Origin: Comamonadaceae bacterium PBBC1
GTDB taxonomy: Bacteria; Pseudomonadota; Gammaproteobacteria; Burkholderiales; Burkholderiaceae_C
Reading direction: 5' to 3'
DNA: 41,899 bases
Assembly: GCA_002256145.1 (NCBI GenBank)
Contig: NKIP01000030.1
Span: 1 to 41,899 of the forward strand
Shown: positions 16,607 through 23,872 of the stretch, piece after piece
How the letters are laid out: each line of letters starts with the position of its first letter
Numbering within the stretch: the first letter of the stretch is position 1
Translations under genes and position numbers: made by a program
Notes under the pieces: generated by a model
What the model was told of the DNA's origin: nothing
Seen by the model: the letters and a program-made list of their open reading frames with translations, nothing else
The model's database searches: none

Positions 16607-17122
16607 TTATGACAGGGAAGCGGCAAAACGGCTCAGGAGCGACTTTGTCTTGCTGGTTGGTATGTCGCTGTGTCTGGGCTGAATTTTGCTCTTGGTCGGC
16701 TCGGTAGACAGCTGGAATTGCTCTTTGAGGGCGGCATCGAGTGCTGAGTAGTGCTGAGCGAGTGTGTTCGGACTAAAAGCGTGTCGCTTCTGAGTGCTGA
16801 ACAGGGGGTCACTGAAGCACTCAGCTGGCAGATCTTCAAGCGACTTGATCTTGTAGCGAGTCAACAGGTAGCGGGTTAGCTCTGTCTGAGTTGACGAATC
16901 GAGATCGAATCGTTTGCCGTCAGATGACTGAATGAATCGACGAATTGAACCGTCTAGATTTACGACGCTCGACACAGTCAGACTTGCCGTGTCACGAATT
17001 CTCAGACTCAATCTCAATGAGAAAACACATCGATCTCTGTTGCCGTGTCGTGGTGACTTCTGCTCAATAAATTCGAGTATTTCTGTGATTGATGTGTTCG
17101 TTGGTAGTTTGTTTAGCATCAT
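16607..17122 (-). CDS. Tyrosine-recombinase-like fragment or accessory protein
   Basis: A 171-residue protein that resembles the first part of a tyrosine-recombinase catalytic domain: NRDRCVFSLRLSLRIRDTAS matches the usual RD...TGLRISEL region with the first catalytic Arg, followed by a beta-hairpin-like stretch and FSPNTLAQHYSALDAAL. It ends before any HxxR, His or Tyr motif, so the catalytic set is incomplete. It may be a truncated integrase or a small fold-relative used as a DNA-binding regulator. Start ATG at 17122 with AAGGA 9 bases before it. It diverges from the 17248 gene. Confidence 0.45.
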   Translation of the reverse strand: MMLNKLPTNTSITEILEFIEQKSPRHGNRDRCVFSLRLSLRIRDTASLTVSSVVNLDGSIRRFIQSSDGKRFDLDSSTQTELTRYLLTRYKIKSLEDLPAECFSDPLFSTQKRHAFSPNTLAQHYSALDAALKEQFQLSTEPTKSKIQPRHSDIPTSKTKSLLSRFAASLS

Positions 17123-17247
17123 TTTTGTCGGTCCTTCTGAAGAGTGTTTTCAGAGATATTTATCTGTTGAGCGTCACGAGCAATCAAATATTCTGAAATG
17201 ATGTCTACTAGGTGGAGAGGCAGAATCAAATACCGATAAATAGTTGT

Positions 17248-17499
17248 ATGAAGCACTACAACTACAAACACATATCGGAGATCGCTTTCATGACTGAGAT
17301 GTTCATGACAGCAGTTGAGAAACGAATCGAATATTCAGACTCAGACATAGAAGCAGCAATTCACACCACCTGGTTGCCTTTATTCAAGACACGAGCGACG
17401 CTCGCTCTGGCAATCAATGCTGTGAGCACATCGATCAATGACGAATCAGTCAGCGGCTTGTGTGGCAGGTATCTGGATTGCTTGGAGGCATCGACATGA
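17248..17499 (+). CDS. Small protein, unknown function
   Basis: An 83-residue soluble protein from ATG 17248; a GTG at 17212 would add 12 residues. It is mostly helical, with no recognised motif. Its TGA overlaps the next gene's ATG (ATGA at 17496-17499), so the two are probably co-translated. It sits opposite the recombinase-like fragment across a divergent gap (17123-17247). Confidence 0.5.
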   Translation: MKHYNYKHISEIAFMTEMFMTAVEKRIEYSDSDIEAAIHTTWLPLFKTRATLALAINAVSTSINDESVSGLCGRYLDCLEAST

Positions 17500-17906
17500 G
17501 AATCGATGAAGTCATTCGTGGTCTTCACCAGTTCATCGCTCGGGTTCGTGTCGGCGGATTGATCTGTGATCTAGGTCTTCAGAGTGCTACGGTTCAACAG
17601 GCTAGAGCACTCTTGGCTAAATCGTATGGTGCTCAAAACATCATCAGTTGTGTCGCTGTTCTGGACGAATCAGAGACGAGCTCAGAGTCAGCAAAGCCTA
17701 TCAAACCGATTGAGCCTCTGAAGACAATCAAGCCTAAGTCAGCCGTCATCAAATCGATCAAGCCGCTGACGCCGAAGCAATACAACAAGAAGTCAGAAGC
17801 GGACTTGAACAATTGGAGGAAGAAGAAGCAGCGTCAGACTAAGGCTCAGAAGAAGATTCAGTCTGACTACGCTAAGTTAGCAGACATCAACAGAGGGCCT
17901 GCTTGA
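17496..17906 (+). CDS. Lys/Pro-rich basic protein, unknown function
   Basis: A 136-residue protein. The first ~65 residues are compact and helical (ending GAQNIISCVAVLDES). Then come repeats of the type KPIKPIEPLKTIKPKS and SIKPLTPKQ (about 67-102), and a strongly basic end rich in Lys and Gln. The tail could bind nucleic acid or act as a flexible tether. No known family. It is coupled to the gene before it and ends 4 bases from the convergent gene at 17911. Confidence 0.5.
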   Translation: MRIDEVIRGLHQFIARVRVGGLICDLGLQSATVQQARALLAKSYGAQNIISCVAVLDESETSSESAKPIKPIEPLKTIKPKSAVIKSIKPLTPKQYNKKSEADLNNWRKKKQRQTKAQKKIQSDYAKLADINRGPA

Positions 17907-17910
17907 TGTC

Positions 17911-18231
17911 TTATTCTTCGCTGTATTCAAAGATTTTTTCATCGTTAGAACGGTCAACAATCAAAATGACTTTTTCAATGTTTTTTGCTTCATAGGCGTA
18001 ACTTGTTTTTTCACCTTCCATTTCAGTGACGATTTCTCTTTTCGTGAAATGAATGTAGTTGGACAATCGTTCTCCGTTGTAAGAAAAATCAAAAGTGATG
18101 TCGCCAGTTTCATCATCTTGATAAGCAATAAATTTGGCAGTGAGCGTCACGAATGAGGCATACATTTCGTCAGCGACATCTTTACGATGAGTCTCTTTCA
18201 GGATGCTAATAATCAGGTCTTGATCTGTCAT
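17911..18231 (-). CDS. Small acidic protein, unknown function
   Basis: A 106-residue protein rich in Asp and Glu with alternating beta-like stretches (SFVTLTAKFIAYQDD, DITFDFSYNG) and an acidic end. It resembles immunity-, anti-restriction- or DUF-type small acidic proteins in composition only. It lies downstream of the HUH-like gene on the same strand; the gap 18232-18410 (AT-rich, 179 bases) has a 13-base palindrome GACGCT-G-AGCGTC at 18383-18395 and no gene. Confidence 0.5.
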   Translation of the reverse strand: MTDQDLIISILKETHRKDVADEMYASFVTLTAKFIAYQDDETGDITFDFSYNGERLSNYIHFTKREIVTEMEGEKTSYAYEAKNIEKVILIVDRSNDEKIFEYSEE

Positions 18232-18410
18232 GGATGACTCATTTCATTGTGTTGTTTTGAAGACTTCGTATTGTTTGGATTTCGCTATTTTTCGTCAAAT
18301 TTTGGGCATAGTTCGACCATTGAGTGCTCTGTGAGAGTTCTCATTCGCTCATGTGTGGGAGCGTTGGTTGCCTGTGCTGAACGACGCTGAGCGTCAGGGA
18401 CAACAGGGAA

Positions 18411-18965
18411 TCAGGACTTGGGCAGCATCACAGCGTCAAACACTATGCTTTGACGGTCTGTGAAGACACTCTGCTTTGTGATGTAGCCGGACCATCCGAG
18501 GTTGTCGTGAGTGAGTCGTGTGTCTGTGTATCCGGCGAACGGTGTGGCAGCGGTCCAGGCGGCTGCTACTTTTTCTTCAAAGTCGGCTGAACGGTCATCA
18601 GGGACGCTGACAGCGATATGAATGTGTGGCGTCTTTGATTTCTGAAGTCCTTCAAAAACGGGGACCATGAGAATTGACTTGCTGTGTCGCTGAGCAGCAT
18701 TGCCGAACAGAGAGCGATTGAGTGCTCGGCCAAAGCGTTTGAGTGCTTCGCTGTATTGCTCAAGCATCTCAGGGCTGTTCATCGTCAGTGACTGATTGAA
18801 CTGATTCATGTAAGCACGGATAGGCGCTTTATTGAAAGTCAAGGTGACAGCATGAGTCACGCTGCTGATGTGCTGTTGTAGCCATGTCTCGTGCTCTTGT
18901 CGAACACGCTGGATTCGCTGCTGTTGCTCGGTGAGTAGTTGATCTTGGAGGGTTGTTCTGTTCAT
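18411..18965 (-). CDS. HUH-endonuclease-like replication or mobilisation protein
   Basis: A 184-residue protein with three features of the HUH nuclease fold in order: a beta stretch AVTLTFN (39-45), an H-x-H metal motif PHIHI with H114 and H116 after a strand ending near 110, and a Tyr-x-x-Lys helix GYITKQ (Y161, K164). Such proteins nick single-stranded DNA to start rolling-circle replication or transfer. Lengths near 180 fit small Rep domains. It follows the resolvase by 36 bases on the same strand. The fold call is from motifs only. Confidence 0.5.
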   Translation of the reverse strand: MNRTTLQDQLLTEQQQRIQRVRQEHETWLQQHISSVTHAVTLTFNKAPIRAYMNQFNQSLTMNSPEMLEQYSEALKRFGRALNRSLFGNAAQRHSKSILMVPVFEGLQKSKTPHIHIAVSVPDDRSADFEEKVAAAWTAATPFAGYTDTRLTHDNLGWSGYITKQSVFTDRQSIVFDAVMLPKS

Positions 18966-19001
18966 CCAGTATTTAGTCGAACAACCAAATACTTGATTTT
19001 T

Positions 19002-19580
19002 TTATCCTGCTTGAGTGTTGATCGACAGAATCGTGGCTCTGCTGACCTTGTAGTCACGAGCGACTGCTGACACTGTGGAACCCTGAGCGAGGCTCTGACG
19101 AATCTGCTGGCGCTGCTCCGTCGTTGTTTTCGGACGGCGACCGAGTGTTTTACCTTCGCTCTTGGCACGAGCGAGTCCTGCTTGAACACGCTCGACGATC
19201 AACTCACGCTCAAAGTCAGCGACCGCCGCCAACATCTTGACCATGAGGGCGCCTGAACTGGATGTCAGATCGAGGTTACCGAGTTGAAGCACGATGAGGC
19301 GAATGTCGTTCTTGCTGAACCATTCGACAGTGCTCTGGACATCGATGCTGTCACGACCAATCCTGTCCAACTTAGTGACGACGAGCGTGTCGCCTGACTC
19401 CAACTTGTCGATCAAACGCTTGAAGCCTGGACGCTGAAAAGCACAGACAGAGCCTGAGATCTGCTCTTCGATGAAGCGACCGTCTTTGATGTCGTAGCCA
19501 GCGCCAGCGATCTCGCCACGCTGATTGCTTGTCAGTTGCTCAGCAGTTGAAACACGGGCGTAAGCAAAAACTCGGGTCAT
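19002..19580 (-). CDS. Serine recombinase (resolvase/invertase family)
   Basis: A 192-residue site-specific recombinase. It has the catalytic Ser11 (YARVST), the TKLDRIGRDS segment with the conserved arginines, the long E-helix (MVKMLAAVADFERELIVERV) and a C-terminal helix-turn-helix (STVSAVARDYKVSRATIL) that binds the crossover site. Resolvases separate dimers or invert segments. A res-like palindrome lies just upstream at 19625-19656, as expected for an autoregulated resolvase gene. It follows the integrase on the same strand and precedes the HUH-like gene. Confidence 0.85.
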   Translation of the reverse strand: MTRVFAYARVSTAEQLTSNQRGEIAGAGYDIKDGRFIEEQISGSVCAFQRPGFKRLIDKLESGDTLVVTKLDRIGRDSIDVQSTVEWFSKNDIRLIVLQLGNLDLTSSSGALMVKMLAAVADFERELIVERVQAGLARAKSEGKTLGRRPKTTTEQRQQIRQSLAQGSTVSAVARDYKVSRATILSINTQAG

Positions 19581-19593
19581 GGCGTGCTCTCAG

Positions 19594-19694
19594 TGTTGGA
19601 AAAGTCTGTCGGTTTATCTTGATGTGTTAGAAATATTATACTCTATATTTCCAACAGTCAAAAGCCTAGTGTTGATATACGAGTGTTTTCCAAC
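19594..19694. promoter_or_regulatory. Candidate res site for the serine recombinase
   Basis: A 32-bp inverted repeat at 19625-19656 has 12-base arms TGTTAGAAATAT and ATATTTCCAACA (11 of 12 match) around an 8-base centre, close to a resolvase crossover site. Further half-sites lie on both sides: TGTTGGAAAA at 19594-19603 and GTTTTCCAAC, its inverse, at 19685-19694. The position between the integrase and resolvase genes fits both recombination and autoregulation. Confidence 0.55.
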
Positions 19695-19697
19695 GCC

Positions 19698-20819
19698 TCA
19701 ATCCATTTTTGAAACCAAATCGGAAGATCGAAGGTTGGCGTACCTTTGAAGAGTTGAATACTGGGTATGCCCAGTGATCTTCATGATCTCCATGTCAGAG
19801 AGCCTCCCTCGCTCAAAGAAGCGGCTTGTAGCTTCATGTCGTAAATCATGAAACTTCAAGTCTTGAATGTTGGCACGATGACAGATTCTTCGAAAGTGTT
19901 TCGAGAGATGTTGAGAATTTGAGAAAGATGAAAAAATTCTGTCAGTGACGCTCTTTCGGATCGCCATTTGCTCTCGAAGTATTTCTTTGGATCTCTTCGA
20001 TAGAGGTATGTGTCGAGCAGTCGAAGTCTTAGTGTTGTCCTTGGGAATGAACAAAGTCCCGCTATCCAGGTTCAAGTCCGACCATGTGGCCAACAAGATT
20101 TCTTGAGCTCTCATCGCTGTTTCCAAAGCGAACCCGATAACTCGAATTGTTTCGGCCTTATGGTCATATCCCGCTTCAGCGGACATGTAAAGCAACAGCT
20201 CTTCACCGTCTTCGAGCCTTCTTGAACGAACACCAGCCCAAGCGCTAGGAATGGCCTGTCCATCAAATATGTGTGGGTCCAACTGATAGCTGTGCTCACG
20301 GCTATGCCACTCCAGAACCTTCTTCAACTGGTAGTAAGTTTTACGAACAGTGGCGGGAGCGTATGTTTTAGATTTGGCCCCTTGGTACAGCTTGTGGATT
20401 TTCTTTCGTCTTGGATCAGGAGGGATCTCAGTCACAAGCAATTTGCTTATGTATCTTTTGACGATTTCGTGAGTAAGGACAGCAACTGAATACTCACCGA
20501 GATCATGAACTAGCGTTTGAATTCTTTGACGCTCCGGTGTAGCTATGTGCTTTCCTGACTTCGGATCAATGTATGACTTAGCATAGGACTCACATACATC
20601 TGCCACCTTAGTCTTGCTTGCCTTTCGATCAACAGAAATGCCTCCGTCAATTTTTCCTTCAATCTCATTTGCCCAAGCACGAGCGTCGGCAAGTTGCCGA
20701 AATGATTTGGAGAGCGACGGATGTCCGCTACGATGGATCCTGACCTCGTATGAGACGCCCCTCTTCAACTCTTTTCGACGGATTTGTGCCAAGCAGTCTG
20801 ACCTCAAGCTCAAAGACAA
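19698..20819 (-). CDS. Tyrosine-type site-specific integrase
   Basis: A 373-residue phage-type integrase. An N-terminal arm-binding domain (about 20-65), an SAM-like core-binding domain (about 70-175) and a catalytic domain with Arg237 (ETAMRAQE), a Lys near 264, H324-x-x-R327 (FHDLRHEA), His351 (TGHTQY) and the nucleophile Tyr360 (LQRYANL) are all present, so it looks intact. The start is probably TTG at 20819, since no ATG lies nearby. It is adjacent to the right attachment site and transcribes away from it, as usual. It would catalyse insertion and excision at tRNA-Arg. Confidence 0.88.
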   Translation of the reverse strand: MSLSLRSDCLAQIRRKELKRGVSYEVRIHRSGHPSLSKSFRQLADARAWANEIEGKIDGGISVDRKASKTKVADVCESYAKSYIDPKSGKHIATPERQRIQTLVHDLGEYSVAVLTHEIVKRYISKLLVTEIPPDPRRKKIHKLYQGAKSKTYAPATVRKTYYQLKKVLEWHSREHSYQLDPHIFDGQAIPSAWAGVRSRRLEDGEELLLYMSAEAGYDHKAETIRVIGFALETAMRAQEILLATWSDLNLDSGTLFIPKDNTKTSTARHIPLSKRSKEILREQMAIRKSVTDRIFSSFSNSQHLSKHFRRICHRANIQDLKFHDLRHEATSRFFERGRLSDMEIMKITGHTQYSTLQRYANLRSSDLVSKMD

Positions 20820-20826
20820 GAAATTA

Positions 20827-20844
20827 GTGGGATTCTAGTGGGAT
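20827..20844 (+). promoter_or_regulatory. Right arm-type repeats GTGGGAT x2
   Basis: GTGGGAT occurs at 20827-20833 and 20838-20844, an 11-base period, identical in motif and period to the left pair at 14303-14320. It lies between the integrase start and the tRNA. A possible -10 (TAGAAT, 20852-20857) overlaps this area and may now drive the tRNA, but no good -35 is visible. Confidence 0.5.
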
Positions 20845-20877
20845 TTTCTTGTAGAATGTTCTGCCTAAGCGAGATTT

Positions 20878-20916
20878 GCCACCGTAGTTCAATGGATAGA
20901 ACTCTCCCCTCCTAAG
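20878..20916 (+). repeat. Right attachment site: tRNA 5' half
   Basis: Identical to 14135-14173 over 39 bases, ending after the anticodon loop. This copy continues into the tRNA 3' half, so insertion keeps a complete tRNA gene. Crossover in or beside the anticodon loop with the 5' half duplicated is less common than use of the 3' half. Confidence 0.88.
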
Positions 20917-20952
20917 GGAGTGATACAGGTTCGATTCCTGTCGGGGGCACCA
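20878..20952 (+). tRNA. tRNA-Arg(CCU), restored by the element
   Basis: An intact tRNA fold including the CCA end: acceptor 20878-20884 with 20942-20948, D arm after GTAGTTCAATGG, anticodon stem CTCCC/GGGAG around loop CTCCTAA (anticodon CCT), and T arm ACAGG-TTCGATT-CCTGT. The acceptor stem has one A4-G69 mismatch. The first 39 bases are the element-side copy of the attachment core; the 3' part is chromosomal. The CCA end at 20952 abuts the stop codon of the cyanophycinase-like gene at 20953. No terminator is seen. Confidence 0.9.
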
Positions 20953-21888
20953 TCAGGCCCTCATGGGGCCCACGGTCACCAGCCGCTCAATGGCTCGGCG
21001 CAAAGGTGCTGACTTGGCATCTTGAGGCATCGAACCCAATGTGTAGCGATGCCCCGCTGGCAGCATGTGCAACTGCACACCGAGCATTTCAATTGACTCC
21101 AGCGCTTCAATCTCGTCCACGTTCGACCGCATTTGTGTCGGATCAACCAAGGTCACACTGCCTTGACCCATCACTTCAATGCCTTGGCCTGGCTCAATCA
21201 CCAAAGCAGTGTCCTCGTCAATGCCCACGCCCAGCAAATCCGGTCGAATCGCCAGTGTGGACAAGAGACGTGGCAAGCGTCTGCGTTCGGAAAAATGTTG
21301 GTCCACCACCGCCTGAGACAACAACCCCAATCCCATGTCGGTGTCCACCGCCTCTTTGCTGGGACGCAACACGGCCGGACCTTGCGCAATCATGTGACGC
21401 GACATGACCGCTGCACCCGCACTGGTACCACCAATACAACACACGTTGGCATGAAACGCCTGATGCAGGGATTGGTACGCCAAAGTACCCCACAAAATGG
21501 CCATGAGTTTAGACTGGTCACCACCGCTGATGAACAGGCCATCGGCTTGCAAAATCCCCGCCTGCACCTCGGGTGACTGAGCGCTGTCCCTGTCATACAA
21601 GGCCAGTGGCTGCACATCGTGCACACCCAAGGCATTGAAGGCCTGTTGGTAACTTTGCCAAACCCCTTGGGGGTCGCCACTGGCGGCGGTGATCAGGCGA
21701 ATTTTGGCCATAGGGCCGCCGCAATATTCTGTGAATTTGCGCAAAATAAGGCGATCTCTCAATCGATCTTCTGCCCCTCCCACAATGACCAAGCGGGAAA
21801 CTCTGGGCCTTTGCGCCAAGGCAGGCTTGGCCCACAGCGCCGACAGGCTCGCCATGGACAGGCCCTTCAATAAATAGCGTCGGTTCAT
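20953..21888 (-). CDS. Exported cyanophycinase-like serine peptidase (S51)
   Basis: A 311-residue S51-family protein. Residues 1-26 form an export signal with a twin-arginine-like start (NRRYLLKG) and AQ cleavage. Then come VIVGGAED, an SGGDQ motif at 121-125, the nucleophile Ser156 in GGTSAGA, and DQHFSERRRLPRL, all typical of cyanophycinase (CphB/CphE), which releases beta-Asp-Arg dipeptides from cyanophycin. An exported form would use polymer from outside the cell. No cyanophycin synthetase is seen nearby. It ends directly at the tRNA 3' end. The gap 21889-22010 holds no supported feature. Confidence 0.8.
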   Translation of the reverse strand: MNRRYLLKGLSMASLSALWAKPALAQRPRVSRLVIVGGAEDRLRDRLILRKFTEYCGGPMAKIRLITAASGDPQGVWQSYQQAFNALGVHDVQPLALYDRDSAQSPEVQAGILQADGLFISGGDQSKLMAILWGTLAYQSLHQAFHANVCCIGGTSAGAAVMSRHMIAQGPAVLRPSKEAVDTDMGLGLLSQAVVDQHFSERRRLPRLLSTLAIRPDLLGVGIDEDTALVIEPGQGIEVMGQGSVTLVDPTQMRSNVDEIEALESIEMLGVQLHMLPAGHRYTLGSMPQDAKSAPLRRAIERLVTVGPMRA

Positions 21889-22010
21889 CAGGACACTCTA
21901 CCCCAGAAAACCGTCGGACTGAACGAGACAAAAAGCCATGGGGTGGATTCACAAAAGAGAGGGTGAACCCCAGCAAAACGCCTCACCACAAAGCTCAATG
22001 GGCAAGGCTT

Positions 22011-22733
22011 TTAAGAAGAAGGCCCAAAGTCCAAGTGATGACAGGCTTCGCATTCTTGTGTGAACAGGCCCATCTTGACCAACAGGGCATGTAACTCACA
22101 GCCAAGGCAATACCCGAGCACAGCCTCCAGCCACATGAAGCCCAAGCAAACCCAAACCATCACCAAGGGCAACCATCGGGCCAGGTATTGTTCGGTGGTG
22201 GGCAGCACTGGCGTTCGAAGCACAAAATTCACGGCGGCTGCGAACTTTTCTGGATGGAAAAAAATCAAACAAAAACTGATCATGCATGTGCCGATGGTCC
22301 ATGCAAAGCGTTTAGGGGCCAAGGGCTTCCAAACCGCTTTCGACCTTCTGGCCAGCCAGCTGGACAGCCAAATGGTTGGCGACAGATAAGCCGTTTTGAC
22401 ACTCATGCCTGCCAGCATTTCAAACAAAGCATAAAACAAAATGCCTGTCTGCAAGGTGTAGTCATAAGTGCGTCTGACCGCCTCAACCATGTACAAAATG
22501 CGTCCGTCGAAATCGGTCTCAAACGTGTCAGTGATGACCTGACCCGTCACCACCCAGCGACTGCCAAAAACAATGTCCAACAAGGTGAACACCATGAACA
22601 CAGGCACCGCCATCATGATCCCCGCTCGAATCCGAACCGCTGTGTCATTGATGAAGGGCGTCACATCATCGCGACTTCTGAACCAGAGCAAACCCATGGC
22701 TTGAACAGGCTGTTTTGCATTGAAATTTGTCAT
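22011..22733 (-). CDS. DUF4395-type membrane protein
   Basis: About 240 residues with five or so membrane helices (about 38-60, 95-117, 145-168 and 190-215 are clearest). A PKRFAWTIG segment and, near the end, GYCLGCELHALL match the DUF4395 pattern with paired cysteines; another pair ECEACHH is close to the C-terminus. This family is often found with sulfur-transfer genes. It is the last gene of the sox run, 81 bases after the SoxH-like stop. I start at ATG 22733; a GTG at 22739 is possible. Confidence 0.65.
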   Translation of the reverse strand: MTNFNAKQPVQAMGLLWFRSRDDVTPFINDTAVRIRAGIMMAVPVFMVFTLLDIVFGSRWVVTGQVITDTFETDFDGRILYMVEAVRRTYDYTLQTGILFYALFEMLAGMSVKTAYLSPTIWLSSWLARRSKAVWKPLAPKRFAWTIGTCMISFCLIFFHPEKFAAAVNFVLRTPVLPTTEQYLARWLPLVMVWVCLGFMWLEAVLGYCLGCELHALLVKMGLFTQECEACHHLDFGPSS

Positions 22734-22820
22734 CTCCACCCCCCGAATTTTTATTTTGAATCACGGGACCTGGCCGTGCCCAGTCCATGCACAACGGTCA
22801 TGACATCCGTGCAGATCGGC

Positions 22821-23819
22821 TCAAAACGCTTCTTTTTCAGCCTCAAGATACGCCAAGCTGATGTATTTGCCAATGTTGCCCTCAAACCCCTGCATGGACT
22901 TGGCTCGTGCCTGCACCCGAGCATCTTTGAGAACCATGCTGCGGGCATCGGCTTCACTCTTGCCTTCTTTGACGGCTTGCAAACAAGGCTCCCAGATGCC
23001 CGCCATGAACTCGCCATATGACTTGAGCAAATCCTTGCTGCCCAAGCCATGGCCAGGCACCCACATTTGTTCCCCCGTGGCCGCCATCAAGGCCTTGTAA
23101 TACTTGAAAGTGCCCACGTACGAACCTTCGTCCATGTTGGCAATGCGGTTGGCCATGGCGATATCACCCACCGCTGTGAGTTTGTCTTGCACAACCTCGA
23201 CACACAGGTCAGACGGTGTATGAGCCGTGCCATAGTGGTGCATGCGAAAGCTCACGTCACCGATCTGGATGACTTGGCCATGCTGCACCGGCGTGTTGGG
23301 CAAGACCACCTGGGTGCCCAAGGTGGACTGGTTGGTCCAGCGCTCCATCAGGCTGCGCCACAAGTTGCCTTCTGCGCCTTTGAGTTTTTCAATGGTGCTG
23401 GGCAGTGCGTAAATGGGCAGCTTGTCGCCGTAGGTTTTGACGAAGGCGTGGTTACCCAGCCAATGGTCACCGTGGTAGTGGCTGTTGAACACCGCCACCA
23501 CGGGTTTATCGGTCACCTTGCGAATCATGCGAATGGCCATCTGGCCGATTTGCAGCGAAGCGCCCGAGTCGATCACCACCACACCGGCCGAGGTCACCAC
23601 AAAGATGACGTTGGACATCATGCCCCGGTTTTCAACCGTCGGAAACCCATCCGGAGAGAACACCATCCACACATGCGGCGAGAGTTGTTTGGCCGGGATG
23701 TCGGCCACAGGCGGACCTTCAACGAAGTCTTGCGCTTGCTGGGCCAGCAAACGTGCTTCGGGCCACATGGCTGCGCCGCCAATGGCAGCGCTGGCCCACA
23801 ACAGTTGTCTTCTTTTCAT
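22821..23819 (-). CDS. soxH: SoxH-like MBL-fold metallohydrolase
   Basis: A 332-residue exported metallo-beta-lactamase-fold protein. The signal begins MKRRQLLWASAAIGGAA, twin-arginine-like. The metal motif NSHYHGDHWLGN holds H-x-H-x-D-H; GTAHTPSD and GHGLGSKD supply further ligands. SoxH-type proteins lie downstream of soxB in many sox clusters, but their reaction is not settled. GGGGAATCACC gives a ribosome site before ATG 23819. It follows soxB by 53 bases. The gene name rests on position and fold; a quinoprotein-relay-type hydrolase is an alternative. Confidence 0.65.
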   Translation of the reverse strand: MKRRQLLWASAAIGGAAMWPEARLLAQQAQDFVEGPPVADIPAKQLSPHVWMVFSPDGFPTVENRGMMSNVIFVVTSAGVVVIDSGASLQIGQMAIRMIRKVTDKPVVAVFNSHYHGDHWLGNHAFVKTYGDKLPIYALPSTIEKLKGAEGNLWRSLMERWTNQSTLGTQVVLPNTPVQHGQVIQIGDVSFRMHHYGTAHTPSDLCVEVVQDKLTAVGDIAMANRIANMDEGSYVGTFKYYKALMAATGEQMWVPGHGLGSKDLLKSYGEFMAGIWEPCLQAVKEGKSEADARSMVLKDARVQARAKSMQGFEGNIGKYISLAYLEAEKEAF

Positions 23820-23872
23820 GGTGATTCCCCTGCTTTGATTCATACAGCGCCCTCAGGCGCTGCACACACACG

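Larger units (their letters stand above)
14135..20916. mobile_element. Integrative element in tRNA-Arg(CCU)
   Basis: About 6.8 kb bounded by a perfect 39-bp direct repeat, the 5' half of tRNA-Arg(CCU). The tyrosine integrase gene sits at the right end, reading inward. The DNA is visibly more AT-rich than the flanks, and codon use differs. Contents: an HTH protein, two small proteins with the same C-terminal peptide, a membrane protein, a coiled-coil protein, a tyrosine-recombinase-like fragment, two coupled basic small proteins, a small acidic protein, an HUH-like protein, a serine resolvase with a res-like site, and the integrase. There are no recognisable phage structural, conjugation or resistance genes. 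It may be a phage satellite, an integrated rolling-circle plasmid, or a small integrative mobilisable element; the sequence does not decide. Confidence 0.85.

Noticed and set aside
16497..16682. 61-codon plus-strand frame starting at GTG
   Set aside because: It has no ribosome site or family likeness, overlaps the iteron-like repeat, and runs into the recombinase-like gene on the other strand.
22821..23819. Beta-lactamase for antibiotic resistance
   Set aside because: The fold is metallo-beta-lactamase-like, but the place after soxB and the absence of family-specific features fit a SoxH-like enzyme.
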